From NCBI GenBank assembly GCA_963855995.1, contig OY979717.1:32758997-32822996 (forward strand): DNA of 64,000 nt. Reading direction: 5' to 3'. The position numbers and the translations under genes were made by a program. The stretch's first letter is position 1; every line of letters begins with the position of its first letter. Source of the DNA: Muricea muricata. Its lineage: Eukaryota > Cnidaria > Anthozoa > Malacalcyonacea > Plexauridae. The notes beneath the pieces were generated by a model that saw only the letters and a program-made list of their open reading frames with translations, was not told the origin of the DNA and searched no databases. Positions 22,101 to 31,700 of the stretch are shown one piece after another.

Positions 22101-23675
22101 ATTATTACATTGCGTTGATGAGTAAACTGGGTGCATTATGTTTTAATAATGCAGCCTGTACGCTCGGGCTAACAGCATTATTTTTAATAATGCTGTGTGC
22201 TATTTCAGCACGTATAACACTTACCCCTGCATGGTAATTTCCCTGCAAGCAAAAAAGACCGTCCCCGTTTTTCTGAAGAACGTAGATGGCTATCGACATT
22301 CGACGATATAACGCAGAGGGAAAACAAAAGGTTTTGACGTGAATCAGTAATTATTTATGTAATAAAGTTTGCTCCAAGCAAAGCAGGTGAATTGTGCACA
22401 GGATAATATAACGTAACGCCTGTTACAAAATCTATCGACAAAACCCGACCCACTACAAATTTCGCGACAGTAATTTGAAATTTTATGGTATTTCCCATAT
22501 ACAAATAAGTGTACATACAGCATGAATTCAAGTAAATGCAATTTTCTAATAGTGATTACATGATCACCGAAAATATTCAGCATAAATGAAACAAGTGCAT
22601 GACCATGTTTGAAGTTTCTATTGTATATGTTTGCAACAACTATATTTGAGTACAAGCATATCTGAAATTTGAAATCTACTTACTACCTGCATTTGTAAGA
22701 TGTGAATCAACGTCGTCTTCTGTGGAAAAATGGCCCCTAAAAATCATACACTTGATATTCAATATTACTATTTTTAATATAAGATGATTATTCTAAACAC
22801 TTTCGTCCAACGAAAAAATCGAAGTATAGAGTAATTATAAGTAATATCACGAAATGAGGAGCATTAATCATTAAACAACCCGCTCGACGAAGGTCACTTA
22901 TTAAAACTTTAGTAAATGACCCAAGTAAAGTGGGCGGTTTAATGACTCAGACTAATACTCCTCATTTCATGGTACTACTTTGTAATATTATTTTTGCGTG
23001 AATTTCACCCAAATCATTGATCAGACACTGTCAATGAAGTCGGCGGAGCGTTAGAAGACGTTCTGTACTGAAGAGAATGTTGTGGCTTATCGGAAAGATG
23101 CAAACCAAAAAAATACCACAAAGCACACACATCTTGAAAATAAGTGGTGATAATGGTAATAATAAGCAACAGTAGCCTAGCAAAAAGCATGATTTATGCC
23201 TTGCAGTTGATTGCTCGAGTTCAGAATCCTTCCGAAAAAGCCCTTTTTGTTTAATTTAAGCATTTGATCCATCTACATTGTACTAGACGAAGTTGGGTCG
23301 TGGCTGATATTTGACGTCAGAATCACGGACGAACTGCGAGCGGCTATCGAGACGAATTTGTGACTCCCAATAAAGTAAACACTTCGTGTAAAGGGGAAAA
23401 AAGTACGAGTCTTGGCCGGTTCCAAATTTGTATGGTACCGCGTGAAAACGTAGTGTTTGGTTCGGGAAGTTCAATAGTTATTTAATATCATACAATACAA
23501 TCAAACAGCGCGTACTCAATCATTTAATATCATCATTAGCAACCAGTTACATAATGCAGTTACAAAGCATGGTACCTCTATCCTTTCCTCGTACTTTTCG
23601 CCCTTTATGATTCTGTCAACATATATTCCAGGAACGTGAATTTGATATAGTGGAATTTCGGCTGTCTCCAAAATT
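10193..23675 (-). CDS. OXCT1: Succinyl-CoA:3-ketoacid CoA-transferase (OXCT1/SCOT-like), partial
   Basis: Six minus-strand exons match the mitochondrial enzyme that moves CoA from succinyl-CoA to acetoacetate in ketone-body use: 23675-23576 ([15 protein letters not shown]), 22736-22687 (a weaker match ending NAG), an 18-bp exon 22242-22225, 11617-11557 ([17 protein letters not shown]), 11354-11279 ([12 protein letters not shown], then LANWMIP) and 10281-10193 (GKMVKGMG, then a frameshift, then [12 protein letters not shown]). Phases agree from exon 2 to exon 6. The first two exons do not join in phase, and the block expected between them, with the active-site glutamate region, is missing. The last exon is 89 bp where 90 is needed. 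N- and C-terminal exons are also absent. It is either a decaying copy or a gene broken by assembly. The intron at 11618-22224 hosts the Crypton/Polinton-like nest. Confidence 0.8.
10282..11278. other. OXCT1 intron, nothing else recognised
   Basis: A+T-rich intronic sequence. A short symmetric stretch around CACTAGTGAAAAA and CTCACTAGTAAAG (10770-10840) is the only structure noticed. Confidence 0.5.
13340..14118. repeat. Left terminal inverted repeat of the 7-kb element
   Basis: Pairs with 19616-20391 at high identity, with scattered substitutions and a longer C run near 13349-13359. It contains a 93-codon ORF read outward and an outward AATAAA-type signal. Confidence 0.9.
13818..14099 (-). 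CDS. 93-codon ORF in the left TIR, read outward
   Basis: Its product is unrecognised. It starts [13 protein letters not shown]; an internal methionine begins [12 protein letters not shown]. The copy in the right TIR (19637-19918) has the same length and differs at three residues. It is read toward the element end and is followed by an AATAAA-like signal in the TIR. The LFKQMY motif recurs in the 37-codon ORF at 18201. Open frames in both TIRs may simply reflect TIR homogenisation rather than selection. Confidence 0.45.
   Translation of the reverse strand: MTFTPTRNALVTQYIYCNILYHSTLALQAIRIKQLFLELAMTHLFKQMYSDNILLLKEFTPSELTTATTVQLIEREIQRIADCTSLMSKIKYR
14525..14760. repeat. Promoter-like module, two copies, with TGAGCA/TGCTCA clusters
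   Basis: Each copy has AGCTATAT, TTGTT, then TCTCGTA, then TTTAYGCGRTGAGCAGATGA, then a cluster of TGAGCA and TGCTCA in alternating orientation. TGAGCA-NN-TGCTCA and TGCTCATGAGCA are near-perfect or perfect dyads. The array precedes the gene at 14915. The symmetry suggests binding sites for a dimeric protein. Confidence 0.75.
14813..14841 (+). promoter_or_regulatory. CCAAT and TATA boxes of the 106-codon gene
   Basis: ATTGG (inverted CCAAT) at 14813-14817 and TATAAAA at 14835-14841 lie about 100 and 75 bp upstream of the ATG at 14915. The mirror gene has the same pair at 17527-17531 and 17498-17504. Confidence 0.65.
14915..15235 (+). CDS. Small basic coiled-coil-like protein, 106 aa (left copy)
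   Basis: The product is unrecognised. It starts [12 protein letters not shown], is rich in Lys, Arg and Leu with a helical pattern through [20 protein letters not shown], and holds a conserved [13 protein letters not shown] stretch. This copy has an 8-codon tandem duplication of LSRLHDLN that the right copy (17128-17424, 98 aa) lacks. A TATA box lies 75 bp upstream and AATAAA overlaps the stop region at 15236, so the gene is very compact, as in small DNA viruses. The two inverted copies are nearly identical elsewhere. Confidence 0.6.
   Translation: MEENLSRLHDLNLSRLHDLNKHVAEARKRVEYLKKKRNALYLRKRMVDVQTWMLNNLVDDACRGLKEMRRLRNNQGTLCLYLLCRIDQIEIHHLMKSCSTASNEKL
15462..15640. repeat. TGAGCA/TGCTCA module upstream of the zinc-finger gene
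   Basis: The same module as at 14525: GTATAGCTATATTTTGTT and TTTATGCGATGAGCAGATGA, with TGCTCATGAGCA dyads on both sides. It ends directly at the zinc-finger gene, where CATAAAAATA near 15630 could act as a TATA box. Confidence 0.7.
15689..16288 (+). CDS. C2HC zinc-finger protein with acidic middle region, ~199 aa
   Basis: Near the N-terminus CKFCGKAF, then RRHENEYC, gives Cys-x2-Cys-x12-His-x4-Cys, a C2HC zinc finger. Next come a Ser/Thr/Glu-rich acidic segment (to about residue 90), a probably helical region ([17 protein letters not shown]), then [18 protein letters not shown] and an acidic end. I prefer the ATG at 15689 because a TATA-like CATAAAAATA sits at ~15630; upstream ATGs at 15653 and 15626 are in the same frame. 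AATAAA follows at about 16316. It is the only unduplicated gene, at the centre of the 7-kb element. Binding to the TGAGCA sites is a guess from position. Confidence 0.65.
   Translation: MSCKFCGKAFNRGFNLRRHENEYCPLKSEDREMSETESQTMDSEDDASTTSTHGSESPMTTDSEMETEEEEGEEEKDPWMPMVEEAMQKHQAAFEEMKMNYIESGLDKQSADQKAYSDILPKLQKELASIYMQRLQWIQQLKKDPMHKQIMQTKNALVNDDDFDPEEAMEAAANKRKFLIKRRLKDYSFTENSDDEEDY
16393..16560. repeat. TGAGCA/TGCTCA modules, inverted orientation
   Basis: The complement of the left-side modules, downstream of the zinc-finger gene: TGAGCATGTGCTCA and TACGAGACTAACAAAACATA, then more dyads. The array is interrupted at 16562 by a hAT MITE. Confidence 0.7.
16562..16764. mobile_element. hAT-type MITE inside the 7-kb element
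   Basis: Starts CAGTGGCGGATCTAGCGTAA and ends GGATCCGCCACTG. The flanks are both AGCAGGTG (16554-16561 and 16765-16772), a perfect 8-bp duplication of the TGAGCA array itself. Same family as 9528-9730. Confidence 0.92.
16765..16912. repeat. TGAGCA/TGCTCA module (right side, inner)
   Basis: Continues the array after the MITE; includes the CTCGTA-complement core and TGAGCATGTGCTCATGAGCA dyads. Confidence 0.7.
17128..17424 (-). CDS. Small basic coiled-coil-like protein, 98 aa (right copy)
   Basis: Mirror copy of 14915-15235 without the LSRLHDLN duplication and with a few substitutions (KRVAEARK for [15 protein letters not shown] for CRGLKEM). Promoter elements: TATAAAA complement at 17498-17504 and CCAAT at 17527-17531. 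The gene reads toward the centre of the element, as does its twin. The function is unknown. Confidence 0.6.
   Translation of the reverse strand: MEENLSRLHDLNKRVAEARKRVEYLKKKRNALYLRKRMVDVQTWMLNNLVDDACRGFKEMRRLRNNQGTLSLYLLCRIDQIEIHHLMKSCSTASNEKL
17580..17800. repeat. TGAGCA/TGCTCA modules (right side, outer)
   Basis: Two module copies in inverted orientation, matching 14525-14760 on the other arm: TGAGCAGATGCTCATCTGCT and TGAGCATGTGCTCATGCGTA are readable. Confidence 0.7.
18201..18314 (+). CDS. 37-codon ORF sharing the LFKQMY motif
   Basis: Starts [13 protein letters not shown] and ends lysine-rich. The first residues parallel the internal start MTHLFKQMY of the TIR ORF, so this is probably a diverged, shortened relative inside a second TIR-like block. 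It may be a remnant rather than a gene. Confidence 0.35.
   Translation: MANLFKQMYLEDITRYLVGGTTPTKRKNKLGKNKCGK
18480..18740. repeat. Internal diverged copy of the TIR end
   Basis: TTTACACGGCGCTGTACTCA, then GCTGATCACAACGTCAATCC, then CGCCGCTGGATGAGG, follow the right TIR (20190-20375) in order but with many changes and without the terminal TAATCTACT. It looks like an old element end now inside the unit. Confidence 0.75.
18684..19187 (-). CDS. Unrecognised ~167-aa protein, 5'UTR intron likely
   Basis: Starts [20 protein letters not shown]. It contains [33 protein letters not shown] and [14 protein letters not shown]. No known domain was recognised. The ATG follows a good 3' splice site (TTGTTTTAG|GTATGG). 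A matching donor (GACG|GTAAGT) lies at 19273, which suggests an intron just before the start codon. The last ~15 codons run into the diverged TIR copy, so the natural C-terminus may have been replaced. Confidence 0.5.
   Translation of the reverse strand: MDLPTMIKESTTLAQLLELEKKFSFNQHEKTLIFEQRISILARLIEWGKENEAMGLVGSISDSWTPEQRQQFIKDWMDDEPLIQEGFGKKRSYDEMRDDGSGTSTEVRDDKTYFVVTDLKQVRDDVSRTEFSTGYAVYAFDLMADMCGSSHPHPAAKVISIQNFGRC
19616..20391. repeat. Right terminal inverted repeat of the 7-kb element
   Basis: Inverted partner of 13340-14118; ends GGTAATCTACT, directly followed by the GTCGTT duplication. AATAAA at about 20156 lies downstream of the outward ORF. Confidence 0.9.
19637..19918 (+). CDS. 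93-codon ORF in the right TIR, read outward
   Basis: Twin of 13818-14099, with I for L, N for D and E for K at three sites. The product is unrecognised. It is followed by AATAAA near 20156 inside the TIR. Confidence 0.45.
   Translation: MTFTPTRNALVTQYIYCNILYHSTLAIQAIRIKQLFLELAMTHLFKQMYSDNILLLKEFTPSELTTATTVQLIEREIQRIANCTSLMSKIEYR
20545..20850. mobile_element. ~306-bp insertion in the 1-kb repeat
   Basis: This stretch is missing from the copy at 34687-35671. It is flanked by GCTTTTGA at 20537-20544 and 20851-20858, an 8-bp duplication. Inside, GGGCCCCACTCAAG and GCTCAAGTGGGGCC form an inverted repeat around the centre. No terminal inverted repeat was obvious. Confidence 0.6.
21899..22686. other. 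OXCT1 introns; A+T-rich, small palindromes
   Basis: Apart from the 18-bp exon at 22225-22242, this holds only small dyads such as GCATTATTTTTAATAATGC (about 22175-22195). Confidence 0.5.
22850..22975. repeat. Short inverted repeat (MITE-like)
   Basis: GAAATGAGGAGCATTAATCA pairs imperfectly with AGACTAATACTCCTCATTTC; the inner arms ACAACCCGC and GGGCGG also pair. It lies in an OXCT1 intron, with borders uncertain. Confidence 0.5.
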
Positions 23676-23906
23676 CTTCACTAAAGTTCATTCAAAAATT
23701 CATGAACTAATCATCCAATATCCAGTGCTAAATAAGTCACCTGCATCCCTCTTTATACCTGCCAGAGAACACTACATAATGATGCAATAATACAAAAGAT
23801 GATTGTCATGCAAATTATATAAAGATCTTTACACAAAGATTTTGATATAAAGATTTGGCATTCCTAACATGAAGTTTTGCTACCACTATACACTACAGAT
23901 TACAAG

Positions 23907-24807
23907 CAGCTGGGAAATTTGCCACCGCTGTGCAAAAATATTGTTGGCGGCTGAACACAAAATGTAATTAGCATATTATTTGCGAAATACAGATTGGTTT
24001 CAGAGGTGCTCGGAATTTAGTTTCTTTGACGAGTCAGTTAAATTTTGTTCACAATTTTTCATTGATTTCAGTAAAGGACTGATATAGCTGTCAGTTAATC
24101 ATATTTTGAAGTGATGGCATCGTCTGTTGAAGCAAATTTCCAAACTTTGACATGTAAGTAGGTCGTCAAGAATTAGGCACGATGTTGAATTTACGTTTGA
24201 CTTAATACTGAAAAATTCAGCTTTTGCTCCAAAAAGATATTTGTTTCCTGTTACTTCCAATATGTTTATGTTTCTTTCGAAACCGATTTTTTTGTTTTAT
24301 AAATTCCGCTCATGGCCAATTGTTTGTTGTGAAACTCGCTACTGGAAAAGTATTTAAATTACGGATGTTGTTGAAATGGTCGTGAAAGAGATAAAACATC
24401 CAAAATCACGTGGGTCGTCAGTGCAATGATGTCTTTGATACTGTATAAATGTTTTCGTACAAATGGTAAAGATATTTTTCAATTGACTAATGCGTTTAGT
24501 CGATCGATTTCAGTGACATTTTTGTATTGACGTTCGAGTACGAGCGTTGACTAGTTTGAGTCGAATTTTAAAAAATCAGCCTTTTGCTCCAACATGATTT
24601 TAGCTGGAACTTGGCCTTCATGTTTATATCTACTCACCTGACTTGTTAGCTTGTTCTTAAAAATTACGCTAAAAGGTCGTTTAGTCCACTGAAAATGCTT
24701 GTGATCCATGTTTGTTATATGATTTTTAAATACCACGCGTAAATCACGCAATTTCCACGCGTTCACGCCGGCTTATCTGGCGCATGCTCAGACAAATTTC
24801 CCAGCTG
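23907..24807. mobile_element. Possible element with CAGCTGGGAAATTTG inverted ends
   Basis: CAGCTGGGAAATTTG at 23907-23921 recurs complemented at 24793-24807. Inside, 24195-24380 and 24555-24750 are diverged direct repeats (TTTTGCTCCAA is shared). A plus-strand ATG at 24114 followed by about 13 codons and a GTAAGT donor could be a first exon, but it has no support beyond that. Confidence 0.4.
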
Positions 24808-26204
24808 CTCAGATTACATATACACAGCAAAAAATGAACAAGCTGTTCAGGGGCACAAGTGCCCCAACGACTAAATAGACAAACAAGGATAACATGTTTT
24901 AGTATATAGACTGTCATCACAGGCATCCCAGCAAATAGTGTGAGTCGATCGCGCGCGTTACGTCATTGTATGAGTCGATCGCGTGCGCTACGTCATTGCA
25001 TACATTATAATATAAATATCCTAAGGCCATTGAACTATAATTGATCTGGAAGGATAACTTCAGTGTTTTGAACATTCAAAAAGACTGGGGAAAGGTCGGA
25101 TTTGGTTTTCGAGGAGTGAGAATTTTTCACAAGTTTGTTTTCGGGCAAAAATTGGCAAGAAATACACGGTTTTTGTCGGAAGACATCATTGTTCAGGATT
25201 CAAACCAGGTTTCCTGTTTAGTTCCAACTGTCTTGCACCTATCTGCAGCAAAAACTGAGCATTTTGACTATCATATTTTGAAAAAATTACAAATGTTTGT
25301 ACGTGTCAAAGAAAACTTTGCTCTTGAGCTAATAAAAAATATGTAATGAAACCTTTAGACAGTCCCGAACTTATTTTGCAGTGAACACCAGGTATTCCTC
25401 TTTATCCTGCACCTTTCATCCTTGCTTTAACCCTTTTAAAACATGGAGAAATTGATGCTTTTTGAGTGGTGTTATTTTCGGCTTCGCAATTTGTTTATTA
25501 GTTCAATGGACTAACCACAGTTGCAAAAAAGCCACGGGTGTGCGGGTATCACCGGTGAGGAAGGTTTGCAAAATGGGCAGTCAATGAGGAAGGTTTCATG
25601 TCAACAAGCTACATAATGTATCCTAAACACTAATTACATAAAAAAAATAATAGATGATGATCTGTTCCAGAAATCATGCCTTCTTTCTGAAAAAAAACTA
25701 GTGTTTCATTCTCAAGATTCATTCTGGTCTTCAGTTTGGAAAGCCCAACTTTACAACATTTTGTGGAAGGTTTGCAAACTTTGAAAATTTTGCTCGGAGG
25801 AAGGTTGAACGCTTTTTGCAACTCTGGGACTAACCGACTGTAGTGCAAACAATATTTTTTAAATGCATTTTTTTCGACCCCAAAACGCTCAATCTTCTTG
25901 AAACTTCGCATACGGATGTATTTTGCATGGAGTTAAATAATACCTGTGGTTTCACGTTTTAGTTCTTCCTTGAACTTTCAAACACTCAGAAAAAGTAGCC
26001 AAAATCTGACGGATTTTTCGTAATTTTCGTCTTTGCTTCAACATTTTCCGTGATAGTACGATTTTTGTCAAATTTTATAACATATTATATAAATTCAACC
26101 GTCATTGTTTAAATATTTATGAATGTTAGAGATCTGTTAGTAGATTTAAATAAAGAATTTTGCTGATACAAAAATGATATTTTTTTAACGAAATTCTTTA
26201 AGGT

Positions 26205-26878
26205 GGCTCGATATAGTAATGCTCACAAATAAAGACGGCAAGTGCCAAATTTAATGTTATTCACACAAATTTCTATATATCACGTTTACAACAAATATAT
26301 ACGTAAAACATCGAATGTTGCATGTCATGTGAGATGCTGACGCCATTTCGCAAATTGAATGCGGATTTAGTAATTGCTGACGTCATTAAAAAATTAAATT
26401 TTAAAAACTGAATGTCTATATCTCCTTATTTTGCCCGGTGACCTATCTTCAAATTTTGTACGCAGTATCGTCGCACAAAAGTCTTGCATTATACAAAAAA
26501 TAAAAAAATTGTATGTGGAAAAATGTATTTCAAGAAAACAGTATTTTCGTAGTTTAAAAAAAACTTGCGTTATAGATTTTTTTGTAAATTTTGCACAATG
26601 TTAGTCCATGGTGTTTGTAACATAATGCGAAGAAAAAATTTGGGGGTCACCGTGCTTCTTTCAGACTTGCGCAGCAAAATACATCGTTTCTGAGTAAATT
26701 TCATTAGCAAGTGTTGCCATAACAACGAAGCATTGGCCATCAAAACTACCATAACTTGAAAGGAAATATGTTAAAATACATGAACAATTCAATACGGACT
26801 TATATTAATTTAACAGCGCGAAAATTAAAGTGTTGAGTAAACTATAGCTTAATTTTTTGAAAACTGTATCGAGCCACT
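26205..26878. mobile_element. Possible MITE with TGGCTCGATAYAG ends
   Basis: GTGGCTCGATATAG near 26205 and CTGTATCGAGCCAC near 26865-26878 are inverted. No clean target duplication seen. It would be nested in the 2.6-kb element. Confidence 0.45.
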
Positions 26879-26965
26879 GGGTCTACCTGCAAAGTGAACG
26901 CAAAGTTGGCTTCAATCCCCCCCCCCCCGGACTTATCATTGCAGATCTAATATAGTTCAATGCCT

Positions 26966-27424
26966 AAGGCTGGCGAACTCTTTTACAGTAATAAACTGAC
27001 ACACGCTAGACTTTCGCTTCAAACTAAAAAAGTAACACAATTTACCGCAAAAAAACTAGACACTAATGATCTTGAATATCTCTTCTACATTTCTAGATAG
27101 TTTTTACACAAAAACAAGATTCGAAAATACGTAAATTTGTTCAATAAAAAGTGTTTTTGATCGAAATTTCCGAAGACGACGTTTGTGAGGCACTTTGCAT
27201 TACGCCTACCTACACGGAAAATTTCGATCAAAAACAATTTTTATTGAACAAATTTACGTATTTTCGAATCTTGTTTTTGTCTAAAAACTATCTAAGAAAT
27301 GCAGAAGAGATATCCAAGATCATTTGTATCTAGTTTTTTTGCCGTAAATTGTGTTAATTTTTAGTTCGAAGCGAAAGTCTAACGTGTGTCAGTTTATTAC
27401 CATAAAAGAGTTGCCAGCCTTAGG
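26966..27424. repeat. Hairpin with ~205-bp arms
   Basis: CCTAAGGCTGGCGAACTC through GATCGAAATTTCCG is repeated inverted from about 27214 to 27424, leaving a ~45-bp loop. It sits just inside the right TIR of the 2.6-kb element and could fold into a long RNA hairpin if transcribed. Confidence 0.85.
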
Positions 27425-27524
27425 ATATTTATATAATAATGTTGCAATGACGTAACGCGCGAGATCGACTCATGCAATGACGTAACGCGCGCGATCGACT
27501 CACACTATTTGCTGGGATGCCAGT

Positions 27525-28088
27525 GACGGCATCGGATATTAAGCATTCTGTAATCTAATTGGCTCGTTACTAGTGGGGTATTAGCCCAAATCCTACTAGT
27601 AGAGAAAACACGAGGGCGGCCGAAAGTTTTTCGATCGCAAAAAATCTTGTTTTGAGCATTTTGGCAGCCTTTCTTGGCCATACGTACAAAACATAAACTT
27701 GGATAAAGTTTTTGAAGGTTAGTAGTTGATTTAAATGTCACCTAAACAAGTATAAAATACAGCTTTTTACGAATTAATACCGAATAACTCTCTCGGAAGC
27801 TGGAAAAGATTATAATTGTTTTGAATTGCAATAATAACAAAAACTGTTCTCAATTTTGAGGTCAACAAGCATTTGTTTCGCCCAAAACTAATTATATTTT
27901 CAAGAATTTGAAACTTTTGGAAAAATTTGTTTGAAACATAACAAACGATAAGTAGTGTTTTATGCGGTATTAGCTGAAGTTGTTAACATTGCTAAACTGA
28001 CCAATAATTACATTTTATTAATATATAGCTGCACTGGGAAGTTTTTTTGGTAGCCGTTGTTGTCTATATAATAAAACTGTTATTCTAC
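27525..28088. other. No gene recognised
   Basis: A+T-rich. The next PRKAG exons would be expected on the minus strand here, but none were readable. Confidence 0.5.
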
Positions 28089-28165
28089 TCACTCCCGTCG
28101 TATATCTGGAATAGCCGACTCGGTGCTACGCACCACGTCGGCTATCAGCTCATATACGACTCGAG
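28089..28165. repeat. Short palindrome
   Basis: CGTCGTATAT pairs with ATATACGACTCG, and the inner ATAGCCGAC pairs with GTCGGCTAT around the loop GGTGCTACGCACC. Probably a MITE core. Confidence 0.7.
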
Positions 28166-28753
28166 TTCGTAGATTAACTGTTAAATACATGGAGAAGGGG
28201 GACACTGCCCTGTATGCATAAAACCGAAGAGGCGCTGGCTCCGAACATGAATATATTCCTTACATACTAACATTAGCTGTGTACTGTATGGCCGACATGA
28301 AGAGGTTTTGTAACAGTGCTCCGTGAATGATGTCATTCAGTCCTTATGTGAGCATTTATAACAGATAAAGCTGTATCTAATCTACAAACGCGAGCCAAAG
28401 GCTAACGGATGCGAATGCTTTATCGTATTGATGAAACATGTATTTCTTTTTTGTTTTCTTCATGAATAACTGTATTAGTGAATTTTATAAAGTAAATACA
28501 TTGAAAAGCGGCTTAATCACTCATTCGTATTGAAAAACTGGCCATAGAATCAGTGTCAGATTAACATGAATCTATTAAATCAGACACATAAAGCACAGAC
28601 GATAAATCCGCAATGGGTCCCCCTCTTTTTTGCATTATTATGCTAGAATGATTCTGCTAATAAGAAATATAGTTTTCATTTTGCTATGTAGTGGGCAAAA
28701 CGAAATCCACCCATGTAGCTATGCGATGCACTGAAGACAATTAAATGACTTAC

Positions 28754-31700
28754 CATCGGCGATTTATAATAAGAAACTAATACATTCATGAAATCTGATA
28801 TTGTCAACATTCCTAAAACGGCAAAAATAGAAGAAATAGTGGTCAAGATACAACAAGAGTGTAGCGGAAGCTCAAGAACTATCAGAGGATTTTTACGAGA
28901 TTCGCTTGAATGTCCCTACAGGTATATGTACCACAAAATACCTCGGTACCCCAGAATACCAGTCGTATTTATTTTCAGCATAAAATTTGGAAGAAACGTG
29001 CAAAATACTTTATTCTCGTAAATATATATTAATTTTGGTGTTAATTGACACATAAATAAGAAAAATGAATATTTTAAAAAATATTCTTAAAAGTAACGAG
29101 GATAATGTTTAAATATAATTCGTTGTTTTGTATACCTCTTTTTTGCTAAATGCTCGTAAAATCAGGACGTTAGAAAATAAGTTTGCAAACCAACATAAAT
29201 TATGTTCATAGACATTTGTACTAAGCGATAAAACATTCCTGCCATTCAAGAATAACAGGGAGCAATCAAATTTGCCATAAAAGAACACGATCTTTCAACA
29301 TTATTGATAAACCTGATATATTGTAGTATATACCATGCATGGGTATCATGCAGTGACTTTAGTATTAACCTTCCACTAAATTAGATAGCAATATCTACAC
29401 AGTATTACCATACAGCATCAAAGACAAAATCCTGGTTCAATTTGATAAACCGTTACCTATCTATTGCCACACAGGTATTCCGTGGTACATTGGGATTTTA
29501 TCCAAATAATGCCAGGCTTCTAAAATACTAGAATATGCTAAATCTAACCACAACACCCCACAGGAAGAAAAACTACAGGCAAAACCTTTCCAAAAAACCA
29601 ATAATAGTCCATGATATATACTTGTGACATAAAATATGAATGATAGAAAGTTGTGTGGTATTCTGTGGTACATACACCTGTACACCTGTTAAGTATGTGC
29701 AATGCGGGTGAAAATTTAAAAGCATGTTTCGCGGAGTAAATAACTTTTTTACAATAGGTTCGCAACAAGCAAGGGGAGGGTTTCAATGCGCCACCAATAA
29801 TATCACTACTGGGGCACAAAACATGGAACCCATGTTTTAAACAATTTTAAACAACAATTACACCATGCGAACCTTTAAGAATCATATACCCTCTGTTTTG
29901 TCAATAATGTCCAGACAGTATATTGCACAAAACATGCCTTTATCTTTCTGATCGCATTGCTTGTGTATGAGAAAAAGTGAGAACTAAATTTCCAACAAGA
30001 AACAGAACAAAAGGACAACTGGTTAGAGAACAAACGCACAAACAACAAACTACAGTACAACAAACTTTGGGCGGTAAAGAAATACATTTCTAACAGTGGG
30101 TCAATGAAAAAATATATGAAAGTTATACGACACGACGGATATAGGTTCTATCACTACATGGCATTCTAAAACCGAAATCGGTGTTTTGAGCAAAAGCCTT
30201 TGTAATGTAAGGAAGTCAGTAGTCACTTAAAACTCTACAAACTTGTTCAGGAAGTGAGAGGATCTATAATTATATCTTTGGCGTACAGGCATTCGACTGT
30301 CGCACTGTACCAACACTGGCAACGTTCATTTAGGTAATTATACTAACCGACATAATCTTGTTTATTATTATCCCACAAAGGAGCTGACCTGATGCCTGCA
30401 ACAATTAAACGATAAAGTATATCATTATTCATTTCTTTACAAATTACAGTAATCACTTACAATATTTCAAAAAATATGAAAAAGCTGAAAAACCAAAGCT
30501 AGTGTCCATACCGTTGTTGTTTTCAAAAGGTGGATGGCCGAGGTGCTGAACCCAAACACATTCTAACTCTAAATGTCAAAAATAGGTCATTTAAAAGCTA
30601 ATTCAGGGTGAAAATTTTAGAGCCAAACTAGCCCCTTCTATGTACTGTGCTGTACTATACATGCCTTTTAAAGGAATGGCATCAAAAATTTTTAGCGTCT
30701 TTTTTGACAGAGACTCAAAAATAATATACAGAAGTCCATTGCAGAATTTTTATATCTTTCATATTCGGTGAGATATTTTGACTATTTACTTGTCCGCCTT
30801 GTTAGATATTTGTAGATATGCATGATACGTCACAACTTGCGTCTCGCAATTTTTTTTTCTTACGACACAATGATAAATCTCCTCCAATAACCACACACAT
30901 GGTAAGTGGTTCGCATTTCAGCACGGACTGAAAAGGTTTCACAAATATTTTATTGGTGGTACGTACTTAGGAGAAGCTTTAAATGGCCTATCCCTGTTGG
31001 GACGTCACCAAAACATTGTTAATGAGGTTAAAAATTTAACCAAGATGGTGGACAGTTCGATTATTTAGGTGACAATACTGCCTGAAGTAAAACAGAAAAA
31101 ATTTTGTAGAAGGCTTCTATAGATTCTTTTAGAGTCTGTTTCAAAGGAGACGATAAAACTTTTTGTTGCCATTTCCCTTTAACCAATGTGATTACCATTA
31201 GCGACCAAGACATAGAACGCTTTCTTCACCTAAAAGAAAGAGACGTATAAATAAAGATGTAACAGACATATCTGTAAACTAACAATCCTCGAAGTTTTCA
31301 ACAATTATCGCGAATAGTACAATGTAACAGAAACATTGTAGCTGCATTATTATGCAATAAATTTAAGCGGATTTAAAAAATTCGCTTTAATTTCAAGAAA
31401 AAACTAGAGTCATACTAGTATGACATCACAGAGAATAGATCCATGTATTTAAATTGGATTAGACTCGATATATGGTAGAGGGGCGGTTTAGAAATCCGAA
31501 GATGTGAGTGTAAATATTCGTTGAGACAACGAATATTTTGTTCTTTTCTTCAGTATGACGTTAACATGAACCTAGCATGTATGCACATTTCAATACAAAA
31601 GAACTTGATTTAATTGAAATTACTCACACAACTTCAGTGTAATCAAAAGACTTCATATAAAAAAAACATCTATTCACTTCTTCACTATCACCACAAGAAT

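Larger units (their letters stand above)
24923..27520. mobile_element. 2.6-kb element with ~100-bp TIRs carrying doubled subterminal repeats
   Basis: The TIRs start GCATCCCAGCAAATAGTGTG and extend about 100 bp. Each contains two tandem copies of a ~30-bp unit with GAGTCGATCGCG and ACGTCATTG. CAG on both sides may be a 3-bp duplication. Two ORFs of about 100 and 93 codons (25041-25346 plus, 25630-25911 minus) resemble nothing known. The element lies between the last PRKAG exon and the first OXCT1 exon. Confidence 0.7.

Noticed and set aside
28788..29021. 77-codon plus-strand ORF
   Set aside because: Its first part is the antisense of the PRKAG exon ending YYKSPM and its end is the left TIR of a MITE.
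29544..29819. 91-codon minus ORF as an extra PRKAG exon
   Set aside because: Its residues do not follow the AMPK gamma CBS pattern and half of it lies in the TA-flanked MITE.
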